Assembly: GCA_040218535.1 (NCBI GenBank)
Contig: JAVJRG010000008.1
Span: forward strand, 292,320 to 356,319
Direction of reading: 5' to 3'
DNA from: Lacipirellulaceae bacterium
GTDB taxonomy: Bacteria > Planctomycetota > Planctomycetia > Pirellulales > Lacipirellulaceae
Length of the DNA: 64,000 nt
The translations under genes and the position numbers were made by a program. Shown piece after piece: positions 53,738-63,158 of the stretch. Under the pieces are notes generated by a model. The model saw nothing but the letters and a program-made list of their open reading frames with translations. It was not told where the DNA came from and searched no databases. Position 1 is the stretch's first letter. The number at the start of each line of letters is the position of its first letter.

Positions 53738-53780
53738 AGTAACGAAGGTGATTTATGAGCCGTCAAGTTGTAGCCAATGA

Positions 53781-54218
53781 TTAATCGAGATTATTGACGA
53801 CTTCGTCAAAGGACAATTTCATGTTGATCGGTTGGAAGAAGGTGAGGCTGTAACCATCTGGGTCCTGCAAGGAAAACTCGCGGGCATTCCAGGGCTGATC
53901 TCTGGGGCCCGTGAAATTGACAACCCCTTTGGAGATCGCCTTTTCTGCAAATTTGTCAATGGAACGATTACCCATTGCAAAGTTTAGTGAAACGCCTACT
54001 CCCTTGCGTTCCTTTCCAGACTTTCCTTCGGGTAGCAACAAGAGATCGGCATACTTAGCCCAGCGCAAATGTGACAGAACCGGAACGCCTGCAGGCCCAG
54101 GCATTTCGAAGATCATCTCGAAAGCAAGCTTGTCGCGATACCACAGTGTTGATGCACTTATGTCATGCACCGACAACTTGGTAAAAGATGGCATCGGGTA
54201 GATCTCAGGTGTCGTCAC
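53781..54218 (-). CDS. VOC (glyoxalase/dioxygenase-fold) protein
   Basis: 145 residues. FTKLSVHDISASTLWYRDKLAFEMIFEMPG is a VOC half-motif, then SLNFAMGNRSIDKFAEKAISKGVVNFTGPRDQPWNAREFSLQDPDGYSLTFFQP completes the fold. The metal-ligand His and Glu positions cannot be settled without a structure, so it may be an enzyme or a binding protein. Confidence 0.8.
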   Translation of the reverse strand: MTTPEIYPMPSFTKLSVHDISASTLWYRDKLAFEMIFEMPGPAGVPVLSHLRWAKYADLLLLPEGKSGKERKGVGVSLNFAMGNRSIDKFAEKAISKGVVNFTGPRDQPWNAREFSLQDPDGYSLTFFQPINMKLSFDEVVNNLD

Positions 54219-54499
54219 AACTACGCCTTCTTGCTTGGGTGATAAATTCGAGCAGTGCTAAATAGCGACACAATAGCCAGATTGTTGGTTCGAATTATGT
54301 TTTCGAGATGAAGCTATAGGGCAATATTCACCCGCTCCTGAGACACTAAGGCCTAGTAGTGAGAATCACGACATTAGTTCACACAAGGGCCCAAAAATTG
54401 TATACAATGCATGAGTAGCTCTGAGTGCGGGGCTCAGCCGCATACGGAACAGAGCAAATCCCAGTCAGTAGCCACTCGGCTCCCCTTCTACTCTTTTGC

Positions 54500-57400
54500 A
54501 TGTCTCGATCTATGTCTTTCCTTCGCATGAAGCACGCCGCCCGATCTCATCAGTCGGCGAACCTCTCTACGCAACTTCGTTTAGAGCAGCTTGAGCCGCG
54601 GCAGATGCTTGCCGGGGATGGGTTGGTTGGTGAGTACTTCAACGGTCAAGACCTTGACCAACCTGCCGGGATGCGGACCGATGCGACGGTCGACTTTGGC
54701 AACGATGCGCTGGGGGTTAATGCGTCGGGCATGGTCACCGGCGACGACATCTACTCCATTCGTTGGACCGGTTGGGTGCAGGTCGACACGGGCGGCCAGT
54801 GGCAGTTCACGACGTTCAGCAACGATGGCGTCAGGCTGTGGGTGGACGATACTCAAATCATCGACAACTGGACCACGCACACCAGCACGCGCGATGATGG
54901 GGCCATTACGCTCGACGCGGGCTGGCATCCAATTCGGTTGGAATATTTCCAGCAGGCCGGCACGTCGGACATGCGGCTTTTGTTCTCCGGTCCTGGTCAG
55001 AGCGAAATAATCATTCCGCAGTCGCACCTTTGCACGACACTGCCAGACACCGGCCAACCGATTGCCAACGCCGGGCCGGATCGTGTCGTGCTGCTGCCTG
55101 CGAATAGTGTGATTCTTGACGGTTCCGCGACCGACAACGGTTCGATCTCTACTTACGCTTGGTCCCAGCTGAGCGGACCCAGTACGTCGCAACTCGCCGG
55201 GGCGAATACTGAAGACCTTACGGCAAGCAACTTGGTTGAGGGTGTTTATCAGTTTCAACTGATGGTGACCGACAACGAGGCGAACACGGACACCGATACC
55301 GTCACTGTGAATGTGGTGCCGGAAACCGGCGGAGCCGTCATCACTGGCGAGTTAAAGCAGTGGCACAAGGTCACGCTCGACTTCGAAGGACCGACCACCA
55401 GCGAGACAGCCACCAACAATCCGTTCTTGAACTACCGGATGGATGTCACTTTTACGCACGCTGATTCAGGCGAACAATACGTGGTGCCCGGGTATTTTGG
55501 GGGTGATGGAAACGCGGCCAACACGGGTGCCAGTTCGGGCAATGTGTGGCGAGTTCACTTCGCACCCAGCGAAATTGGCGATTGGACGTATACCGCGTCG
55601 TTCCGCTCGGGGACGAACGTTGCCGTGAGCACCAATCCGCTAGCCGGTGCCAGTGGCGGTTTCTTCGACGGCGCCGGCGGAGCTTTTGCCGTTGCTGCGA
55701 CGGACAAAACCGGTCGCGATCTGCGTGGTAAAGGTCGACTCGAATACGTGGGTGAGCGGTATCTGAAATTCGCCGGCAACGGTGAGTACTTCTTGAAGCA
55801 AGGGCCCGACGCCCCGGAGAATCTGCTCGCCTACGAGGATTTCGACAACACCACGAACGAAGGGGGCCGCCGCAAGTCGTACGCTGCCCATGCGGGCGAC
55901 TGGAATCCGGGCGATCCTTCCTGGGATGGTGGAAAGGGAACCGAACTGATCGGGGCGGTCAATTACTTGGCTTCTGAGGGGCTTAACGCGTTCTCATTCC
56001 TGCCGATGAACATTGAGGGGGACGACAAGAACGTCTTCCCTTACATCTCGAAAGCTGCTGCGGACCGCACGCGCATGGATGTGTCGAAGCTGGACCAATG
56101 GGAAATCGTCTTCGAACACGCCACGCAGCAAGGTTTCTTCCTGCACTTCAAAACGCAGGAGACCGAGAACGACCAGCTACTCGATGGCGGTGCGTTAGGC
56201 AATCAGCGACGGCTGTACTATCGCGAGTTGATCGCCCGGTTCAGCCATCACTTGGCGTTGAACTGGAACCTGGGCGAAGAGAACACGAACACGACGCAGC
56301 AGCGGAAGGATTTCGCGCAGTTCTTCTACGACAACGATCCGTACAACCACCACATCGTGATTCACACGTTCCCGGGGCAGAAGGATGCGGTTTACGATCC
56401 GCTGTTGGGCAACGCGTCGAAGCTCACGGGTGCGTCACTCCAGACGAGCAACTCCAGCTTCACGCAAGTGCATGCGGACACGGTGAAGTGGGTGAACGAT
56501 TCAGCTGCTGCTGGCAAGCCGTGGGCGATTGCAGTGGATGAGCCGGGTGATGCTCAAGCTGCTTTACGTCCCGATAACGACGCTGGAAATAGCCATGAGG
56601 ATGGTCGCAAGAACGCCCTCTGGGGAACCCTCATGGGCGGTGGCTACGGCAACGAGTGGTACTTTGGGTACGGTCACGCTCATTCCGACCTCACTCTCGA
56701 AGACTTTCGCAGCCGGGACGATTGGTGGGACTACACACGCTACTCGCTAGATTTCTTCTACGACAACGAGATCCCGTTCTGGCGAATGCAGAATGATAAC
56801 TCGATTAGCACGGCTTCGAACGACTACGGCTTCTATGAGCCGGGCGAAGTTTACGTTGCTTACCTGAAGAACGGCGGCACAACGAACATTGACTTGGCTG
56901 GTGCAAGTGGGCAATTCGAGGTGAAGTGGTTCGACCCACGCAACGGGGGCGACCTGCAGAACGGCTCGGTCACGACTGTAGCCGGTGGCACTTCCCAGAA
57001 CGTCGGGCAAGCACCGGACACGACGGGACAAGACTGGGTCGTACTCGTTCGCAAGCCTTTGATCGTCGATCAAGGTCCCTTTGGCGGCACGCCTCATCAG
57101 GTTGCCGATGGAACAATTATCCAGTTCGAGGATTACGATGAGGGCGGCGAAGGCAAAGCCTATCACGACACAACGGCCACCGGATTTGGCAACCATGCTC
57201 GCGGGGGAAGTGTTGATGCGGGGCCTGCCACGGGGGCAGTGGGAGAACGAATCGGCTGGATTGATGATGGCGAGTGGCTGGAGTACACGGCTGACATTAC
57301 CGCGGGGACCTACTACGCGACGGTGCGTTACTCTTCGATCGTCAATAACGCAGGCACCGTCCGACTACTATTAGGTGACGGGCCAGACGGAGAGAACTTC

Positions 57401-59551
57401 ACCGAGCTGGCGACCTTCAATTTGCAATCCACGGGCGGTTTCACTCAGTGGGCTGATCTGTCGATTCCAGGGATCACGCTTGCCGAGGCTGATGGCAAGG
57501 TTCTACGAGTCGAGCTTGAAGGTTCGCTGTTTGAACTCGACTACTTCCAGTTCACCACAGCACCGCCGACGAATACGGCCCCAGACGTGACGATCGATAG
57601 CGTCACGCAGGTGGTAACTGAGAATCCCAGCGATGGGGTTTACCAGGAATCAGGCGGGTTGGTAATTATGGAGATGGAGAACACCACCTCGCCGTTGGGA
57701 CTCTGGCAGCCGCAGACTGCGTACGCGAATTTTACGGGAGACGGGTACCTGCAATTTACAGGGAATGGCACCGCCAGTGGCCCGCCGAACTCGCCGTTGG
57801 AGTTCAAGTTTAAGATCAATCAGCCCGGTTTATACTACCTGCACTTGCGAGCCGCTCGCGACACCACCAACGGTCAGCCCAGCGATCACAGCAACGACGC
57901 TTACGTTCGGGTGGAGGGTAACTACGGGGCAGGCCCCAATGCCGGCAATACTCACGGTGACGATGCTCCGCTAAGCATGTTGATGAGCGACACGAAGTTC
58001 TTCGGCGGCACAGCGAATAGTTTTTCTTGGAACTCGGGCAATCGCCTCGATCCCGGCGGGCACGACAATAAGCGGGTCGCAGTTTACGATTTCCAAGCGG
58101 GTGAGGAGTACACGCTGGTTGTGTCGGGCCGCTCAAAGTTCTTTAGCGTCGATCGCATTATGTTCCGTCACGCGAGCGTTGCCACCGGCACGGCTCAGAG
58201 CTTAACCAATCCCGAGTCCTCTCAGTCGGGCGGAGAAGAAGTTGCCGAGCGGACCTTCGAGATTGAAGCGACCGTGACTGATGACGGGCGGACGAATTCT
58301 CCACCGATTTTGCAGTGGACGAAGCTATCAGGTCCTGGAACCGTTACCTTTGACGATCCCAATGCGGAAGACGTCACCGCTGAGTTCAGTGCCGACGGAA
58401 ACTACGTCCTTCGCCTGACCGCCGACGATGGCGAGAATATCACAAGTGAAGATGTCGCCGTGGCCGTGCAAACTGTGGTCGAACCGCTTAGCTTCAACGC
58501 GATCGATGATGCCTATCTCGAGAACAATAACCCATTCAATGATGGTTTTCTCAAAGTTGAGAATGCCTCGCGTAATCGAACGAGTTATCTGAAGTTCGAT
58601 GTTTCTGGCTTGGGTGGGAACGAGGTCACCAATGCGACCTTGCGTCTACAAGTGAACGGCGACGCGGGTTCTGGCGGAGTTACCGCTTACCTTGGCAGTC
58701 ACAACTCTTGGACAGAAACGACGATTACCAATGCCAATAAGCCGACAGCCGGTGTCGCTCTGGATACCGTCAGTGGCTCGCACAGCATTGGCCAGACGCT
58801 TGAGTTTGACGTCACCGATGCCGTGAATGGCGACGGACAAGTGACCTTCGTCTTGCAATTGGCCTCCGGCGGCAATGACGTCTGGTTTAGTTCCAGCGAA
58901 GGAGCGGCTCCGCCGGAACTTCTGATTGAAGCGGCCCCCGTGTTGCCCGGACCGGGCGACTTTGACACCGACGACGACGTCGACGGATTCGACTTCCTTA
59001 CTTGGCAGCGGGGGTACCCGAGCCCTTACAACAGCAATGATTTGGTTGACTGGCGAAACCACTACGGCGTGGCCGATTCGCCTGCCGATGGCTTCCAGTT
59101 CCTTGCTATGCAGCGTAGCTATGGGGAACCGTATGACGGAGAAGACATTTCCTCATGGCGAGACGGCTATGGCTCGACGGCGTCGCTAAGTCAGGTAAGT
59201 GCCCCAGCTTCATCGGAGACTCCAGCACCCCTCGCAATCGCTTCTGTTGTTGCCGCTGATAGCAGTGAGCTCGCTTGGCTTGCGCAGGCAGCTCTACGCG
59301 TCGATGTGCAAACGTCTGTCGGCACCTTAGAGCCACCTGGATCTGAACAACAGCTTAGCAGCCAGATACCGCTTGTTGTCGATTCGTTGTTCGGAGTCTC
59401 TGCTTCTGAATCTCAAGACGCTGCTATCGGCGCTGTGGACCATCGAGCCGCCGTTGATCTCGCTCTAGCCGATCTCGATGCCGATTCGCTCGATGCATCA
59501 AGCCTTCGAACAAACTCGTCCGAAGCTGAGAGCAAGTCGAGTTTGAAATAG
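54500..59551 (+). CDS. Giant secreted multidomain glycoside-hydrolase-like protein with LEPR motif
   Basis: 1683 residues from the ATG at 54500 (a GTG at 54425 is an alternative). The planctomycete export motif LEQLEPRQMLAGDG is at 54575-54616. By DNA position: PA14-like domain (54620-55025), PKD/cadherin-like module with ANAGPDRVVL (55045-55320), DUF5060-like domain (55360-55640), TIM-barrel-type core with NWNLGEEN and AVDEPGD (55770-56840), a collagenase-C-terminal-like module (56850-57060), CBM6 (57080-57560), a further sugar-binding-like module (57650-58185), a PKD-like region (58200-58480), a DNRLRE-like domain (58490-58930) and dockerin-like repeats (58950-59180). It likely degrades a complex polysaccharide outside the cell. 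Confidence 0.82.
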   Translation: MSRSMSFLRMKHAARSHQSANLSTQLRLEQLEPRQMLAGDGLVGEYFNGQDLDQPAGMRTDATVDFGNDALGVNASGMVTGDDIYSIRWTGWVQVDTGGQWQFTTFSNDGVRLWVDDTQIIDNWTTHTSTRDDGAITLDAGWHPIRLEYFQQAGTSDMRLLFSGPGQSEIIIPQSHLCTTLPDTGQPIANAGPDRVVLLPANSVILDGSATDNGSISTYAWSQLSGPSTSQLAGANTEDLTASNLVEGVYQFQLMVTDNEANTDTDTVTVNVVPETGGAVITGELKQWHKVTLDFEGPTTSETATNNPFLNYRMDVTFTHADSGEQYVVPGYFGGDGNAANTGASSGNVWRVHFAPSEIGDWTYTASFRSGTNVAVSTNPLAGASGGFFDGAGGAFAVAATDKTGRDLRGKGRLEYVGERYLKFAGNGEYFLKQGPDAPENLLAYEDFDNTTNEGGRRKSYAAHAGDWNPGDPSWDGGKGTELIGAVNYLASEGLNAFSFLPMNIEGDDKNVFPYISKAAADRTRMDVSKLDQWEIVFEHATQQGFFLHFKTQETENDQLLDGGALGNQRRLYYRELIARFSHHLALNWNLGEENTNTTQQRKDFAQFFYDNDPYNHHIVIHTFPGQKDAVYDPLLGNASKLTGASLQTSNSSFTQVHADTVKWVNDSAAAGKPWAIAVDEPGDAQAALRPDNDAGNSHEDGRKNALWGTLMGGGYGNEWYFGYGHAHSDLTLEDFRSRDDWWDYTRYSLDFFYDNEIPFWRMQNDNSISTASNDYGFYEPGEVYVAYLKNGGTTNIDLAGASGQFEVKWFDPRNGGDLQNGSVTTVAGGTSQNVGQAPDTTGQDWVVLVRKPLIVDQGPFGGTPHQVADGTIIQFEDYDEGGEGKAYHDTTATGFGNHARGGSVDAGPATGAVGERIGWIDDGEWLEYTADITAGTYYATVRYSSIVNNAGTVRLLLGDGPDGENFTELATFNLQSTGGFTQWADLSIPGITLAEADGKVLRVELEGSLFELDYFQFTTAPPTNTAPDVTIDSVTQVVTENPSDGVYQESGGLVIMEMENTTSPLGLWQPQTAYANFTGDGYLQFTGNGTASGPPNSPLEFKFKINQPGLYYLHLRAARDTTNGQPSDHSNDAYVRVEGNYGAGPNAGNTHGDDAPLSMLMSDTKFFGGTANSFSWNSGNRLDPGGHDNKRVAVYDFQAGEEYTLVVSGRSKFFSVDRIMFRHASVATGTAQSLTNPESSQSGGEEVAERTFEIEATVTDDGRTNSPPILQWTKLSGPGTVTFDDPNAEDVTAEFSADGNYVLRLTADDGENITSEDVAVAVQTVVEPLSFNAIDDAYLENNNPFNDGFLKVENASRNRTSYLKFDVSGLGGNEVTNATLRLQVNGDAGSGGVTAYLGSHNSWTETTITNANKPTAGVALDTVSGSHSIGQTLEFDVTDAVNGDGQVTFVLQLASGGNDVWFSSSEGAAPPELLIEAAPVLPGPGDFDTDDDVDGFDFLTWQRGYPSPYNSNDLVDWRNHYGVADSPADGFQFLAMQRSYGEPYDGEDISSWRDGYGSTASLSQVSAPASSETPAPLAIASVVAADSSELAWLAQAALRVDVQTSVGTLEPPGSEQQLSSQIPLVVDSLFGVSASESQDAAIGAVDHRAAVDLALADLDADSLDASSLRTNSSEAESKSSLK

Positions 59552-59598
59552 GCTTTCCCACTGAAACGATCACTCCCTTTAACGCTTTTGAGGTATTC

Positions 59599-61197
59599 AT
59601 GAGTTCCAGGCTCGTTGTCGTAGCACTCTGCACTGTCGCAATCGGCGGTCAGGCCTTTAGCAAAGCACCCCACGACCCCACCCAACCTCACCCACTCGTC
59701 GAGCCCGCTTTGGAGAAGGTGGAAGCAGGAATTGGCGAAGGTCCGTTTGAAGCAAACTGGAAGTCCCTAGAGAGCTACGAAATTCCTCAGTGGTACAAAG
59801 CTGCCAAGTTCGGAATCTTCATTCACTGGGGTGCGTACAGCGTGCCCGCTTTCGGTAGTGAATGGTATCCCAGGCAGATGTATATCAAGCACGAGCGACG
59901 TGGCGACAATTTCTACGAGCATCACCTGAAAAAATACGGACCGCACAAAGACTTCGGCTACAAAGACTTCATCCCGCAGTTCAAAGCGGAGAAGTTTGAC
60001 GCCGCAGCCTGGGCCAAGCTGTTCAAGGAGACAGGCGCCCGTTATGTAATTCCGGTCGCTGAGCACCACGATGGCTTTCCGATGTACGACTGTGCGTACA
60101 CACGTTGGGACTCGACGGAGATGGGGCCCAAACGCGACGTGATTCAAGAGCTTTCCGAAGCAGTTCGAGCGGAAGGCTTAAAGTTCGGAGTAAGTAGCCA
60201 TCGAGCGTTCAATTGGATGTTCTACGTCCGCGACGAATCGTTCGACAACGCTGATCCGCAGTACGCCGATTTGTACGGCCGTCCGATGCCCTTCCTGTTT
60301 GAAGACGATGCGTGGGATTACAAGAAAACCTTTGTACCTCAAGACAAACAGTTCATGGACGATTGGCTGGCTAGAAGCTGTGAACTCGTTGACAAGTATC
60401 AGCCTGATGTAATCTGGTTCGACTTCGGCATCACCCCTGGCCGACAGGAAGCGACTTACGACGACAATCCTTTCGGCGAGCACTTGCAGAAGTTTGCAGC
60501 GTACTACTACAACCAGTCTTCGAAACAAGCCGACGGGCTTGGCATTATCAATTACAAATGGGGCGCTTTCCCCGAGACGGCCGCTGTGCTGGATAAAGAG
60601 CGGTCGAAGATGGCCGAGATTCGTAAGCCGTTCTGGCAGACCGACACGGCGGTGAGCGCCAGTTCCTGGGGTTATACGGAGAACCAACGCTATAAGAAGC
60701 CGGGGCGATTGATCAACGATCTGGTCGACATCGTCAGCAAGAACGGTTGCTTGCTTCTCAACGTCGGCCCACGTCCCGACGGGACGATCCCCGAGGAAGA
60801 TCAAGCGATCCTCCGCGCTATCGGTGACTGGCTGAAGATCAACGGCGAGTCGATCTACGACACCACCTACTGGAAGACTTTTGGTGAAGGGCCAACCGGC
60901 GTCTCGACGGGACATGTCTCAGAGTCGAAGGACAAGCCTTTCACGGCTGAAGACCTTCGCTTTACCACGCGTGACGACATCCTCTATGTCACGGGGCTCG
61001 CTTGGCCTGAGGACAACAAAGTCACTGTGAAGACGCTGGCCAAAGGCAGCGAACACTATCCCGAGGAGATCGCGGAGATCGTTCTCTTGGGGTCTGATGC
61101 CAAACTGAAGTGGAGCCGCGACGAGTCTGGGCTTTCCATCGAGTTGCCTACGGAAAAGCCTTCAGAGTATGCTTATGTCTTGAAAGTGACCAAATAG
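59599..61197 (+). CDS. Alpha-L-fucosidase, GH29
   Basis: 532 residues, signal peptide included; GAGG 7 nt before the ATG. Family landmarks are KFGIFIHWGAYSVPAFGSEWYPR, VAEHHDGFPMYD and the nucleophile strand PDVIWFDFG with Asp275. A C-terminal beta-sandwich follows. It releases L-fucose from glycans. It lies 47 nt after the giant hydrolase-like gene, in line with joint attack on a fucosylated polysaccharide. Confidence 0.9.
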   Translation: MSSRLVVVALCTVAIGGQAFSKAPHDPTQPHPLVEPALEKVEAGIGEGPFEANWKSLESYEIPQWYKAAKFGIFIHWGAYSVPAFGSEWYPRQMYIKHERRGDNFYEHHLKKYGPHKDFGYKDFIPQFKAEKFDAAAWAKLFKETGARYVIPVAEHHDGFPMYDCAYTRWDSTEMGPKRDVIQELSEAVRAEGLKFGVSSHRAFNWMFYVRDESFDNADPQYADLYGRPMPFLFEDDAWDYKKTFVPQDKQFMDDWLARSCELVDKYQPDVIWFDFGITPGRQEATYDDNPFGEHLQKFAAYYYNQSSKQADGLGIINYKWGAFPETAAVLDKERSKMAEIRKPFWQTDTAVSASSWGYTENQRYKKPGRLINDLVDIVSKNGCLLLNVGPRPDGTIPEEDQAILRAIGDWLKINGESIYDTTYWKTFGEGPTGVSTGHVSESKDKPFTAEDLRFTTRDDILYVTGLAWPEDNKVTVKTLAKGSEHYPEEIAEIVLLGSDAKLKWSRDESGLSIELPTEKPSEYAYVLKVTK

Positions 61198-61241
61198 TGA
61201 ATCGTTTTTCGTGCGTCGCTTACCCGTTAGCTTGAATCCCC

Positions 61242-63158
61242 ATGAGAAAATCCGTGTCGCCTTTAGCACAGAGACTCCTTAGTTGCGTTCTGATACTAGT
61301 CTCTACGGTCGCGCACGCGTCCGTGGCTCATGCCGCGGAAGATTCTCTGCTGGTTGAAGCAGAAGGCTTCGAGAAGCATGGCGGCTGGAAGCTTGATACT
61401 CAGTTCATCAACGTGATGGGTTCGCCCTATCTGTTGGCTCACGGACTAGGTCAGCCTGTCGAGAATGCTGCGACGAAGGTCGAGTTTCCCAGTGCTGGAA
61501 AGTATCGAGTTTTCGTCAGAACAAAAGATTGGGTTGCCAAGTGGAACGCGCCGGGTGCGCCTGGAAGGTTTCAATTGGTGGTCAATGGTCAGCCACTTGA
61601 ACACACGTTCGGCGCTCAAGGTAAAGATTGGCACTGGGAATCTGGCGGTGAAGTTGAAATAACCGACACCTCGGCGACGATTGCTCTAAACGATCTGACC
61701 GGTTTCGACGGTCGCTGTGACGCAATCTTCTTCACCAAGGGCAATGAGGCTCCCCCCGAGGACTCGAAGATCCTTTCCGATTGGCGTCAGCAGCAACTAG
61801 AGCTTCCCGCCGAGCCGCAGGAAAAAGACGGTTATGATTTAGTCGTCGTCGGTGGCGGTTATTCGGGGATGGGGGCCGCGATCTCGGCTGCCCGTTTGGG
61901 TTGCAAAGTAGCACTGATCCAGAACCGCCCCGTGCTGGGTGGCAACGGCTCAAGTGAAGTCCGGGTTTGGTCACAAGGGTTAGTACGTCGCGGAAGATAT
62001 CCCCGTGTTGGCGAAATCGTTGACGAGTTCAGCGAAAACGCGAAGAAATCGCCTGGCACTTACGAGGAGTTCGAAGACGCCAAGAAGGAGTCGATCGTTC
62101 GGGCTGAAGAGAACATCGACCTGTTCCTGAATCATCACGCCTATGAGGTTCAGACACAAGGAAATCGAATCACCGCGGTAACAACGCTCAACACAAAGAC
62201 AAACGAGCGTACCAAATTCAGTGGTCGCAACTTTGTTGATTGCACTGGCCACGCAACCATTGGTTTTCTTGCCAAAGCGGATTGGGAAATGACCCCCAAA
62301 GGCCGCATGGGAATGAGCAATATGTGGGCCTGGGCTGAGTCTCAAGGGGAGAAGAGCTTTCCCGAGACACCTTGGGCCCTTCAGCTGACGATGGACGATT
62401 TTCCCTATCCTCGCGACCACCACGGACAATGGTTCTGGGAGGGGGGCTTTGATAAAGATCCAATCAACGAAGCCGAGGCAATCCGCGACTGGAATCTACG
62501 GGCCGTCTTCGGTGCTTTTAACGCGATGAAGAACGGCGACGGGGCCGAGGAACACAAGACCGCTTACATGACCTGGGTGGCGTATATCGGTGGGCCGCGC
62601 GAGTCGCGCCGCCTGCTCGGTGATGTGATTCTCACGCAGGAAGATATTGCCGAAAAGCGCGAGTTCAAGGACGGCTGCGTACCTAGCACGTGGAGCATTG
62701 ACCTCCACTATCCGAAGAAGGAATACGCGAAGAAGTTTCCCGACAACCCGTTCATTTCGATTGCCGTGCACGATCGCAATATCGATCGGACCTATGGCTA
62801 CCCCGTTCCGTACCGCTGCTTTTATTCTCGCAACATTGAGAACCTATTCATGGCAGGTCGGTGCATAAGCGTCACGCACGAGGCACTGGGTACGACTCGT
62901 GTGATGCGAACCTGCGGCATGATGGGTGAAGTAGTCGGCAAAGCGGCCACGGTCTGTGCGGCCCGGGATTGCACTCCTCGTGAAGTCTATGAACAGCATT
63001 GGGAGGAAATGGATCAACTACTCAAGCTTCCCGGTAAAGCGTATCGAGCCAGCTTCGATGACGACTTCACGGTTCCTGAGGATGCGATGCCCCTCGCGCC
63101 TGCCAAGGGGCGGACCTACGACGAACGGAAGACTGCAGCAGCGGCTAGTGAAGAATGA
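61242..63158 (+). CDS. Secreted FAD-dependent oxidoreductase
   Basis: 638 residues with a signal peptide. Residues about 35-170 form a beta-rich, possibly carbohydrate-binding module. An FAD-binding Rossmann motif DLVVVGGGYSGMGAAISAARLG is at about 200-221, followed by GGNGSSEVRVWSQG and a C-terminal substrate/FAD region ending FMAGRCISVTHEALGTTRVMRTCGMMGEVVGKAA. The last bases overlap the next gene (ATGA), so it is coupled to an FMN-binding electron-transfer protein. The redox substrate is unknown but may be a sugar released by the neighbours. Confidence 0.82.
   Translation: MRKSVSPLAQRLLSCVLILVSTVAHASVAHAAEDSLLVEAEGFEKHGGWKLDTQFINVMGSPYLLAHGLGQPVENAATKVEFPSAGKYRVFVRTKDWVAKWNAPGAPGRFQLVVNGQPLEHTFGAQGKDWHWESGGEVEITDTSATIALNDLTGFDGRCDAIFFTKGNEAPPEDSKILSDWRQQQLELPAEPQEKDGYDLVVVGGGYSGMGAAISAARLGCKVALIQNRPVLGGNGSSEVRVWSQGLVRRGRYPRVGEIVDEFSENAKKSPGTYEEFEDAKKESIVRAEENIDLFLNHHAYEVQTQGNRITAVTTLNTKTNERTKFSGRNFVDCTGHATIGFLAKADWEMTPKGRMGMSNMWAWAESQGEKSFPETPWALQLTMDDFPYPRDHHGQWFWEGGFDKDPINEAEAIRDWNLRAVFGAFNAMKNGDGAEEHKTAYMTWVAYIGGPRESRRLLGDVILTQEDIAEKREFKDGCVPSTWSIDLHYPKKEYAKKFPDNPFISIAVHDRNIDRTYGYPVPYRCFYSRNIENLFMAGRCISVTHEALGTTRVMRTCGMMGEVVGKAATVCAARDCTPREVYEQHWEEMDQLLKLPGKAYRASFDDDFTVPEDAMPLAPAKGRTYDERKTAAAASEE

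Noticed and set aside
54581-55258. 225-codon minus-strand frame inside the giant hydrolase-like gene
   Set aside because: Shadow of a strong domain-bearing gene on the other strand; sequence looks Arg/Pro-rich and non-protein-like.
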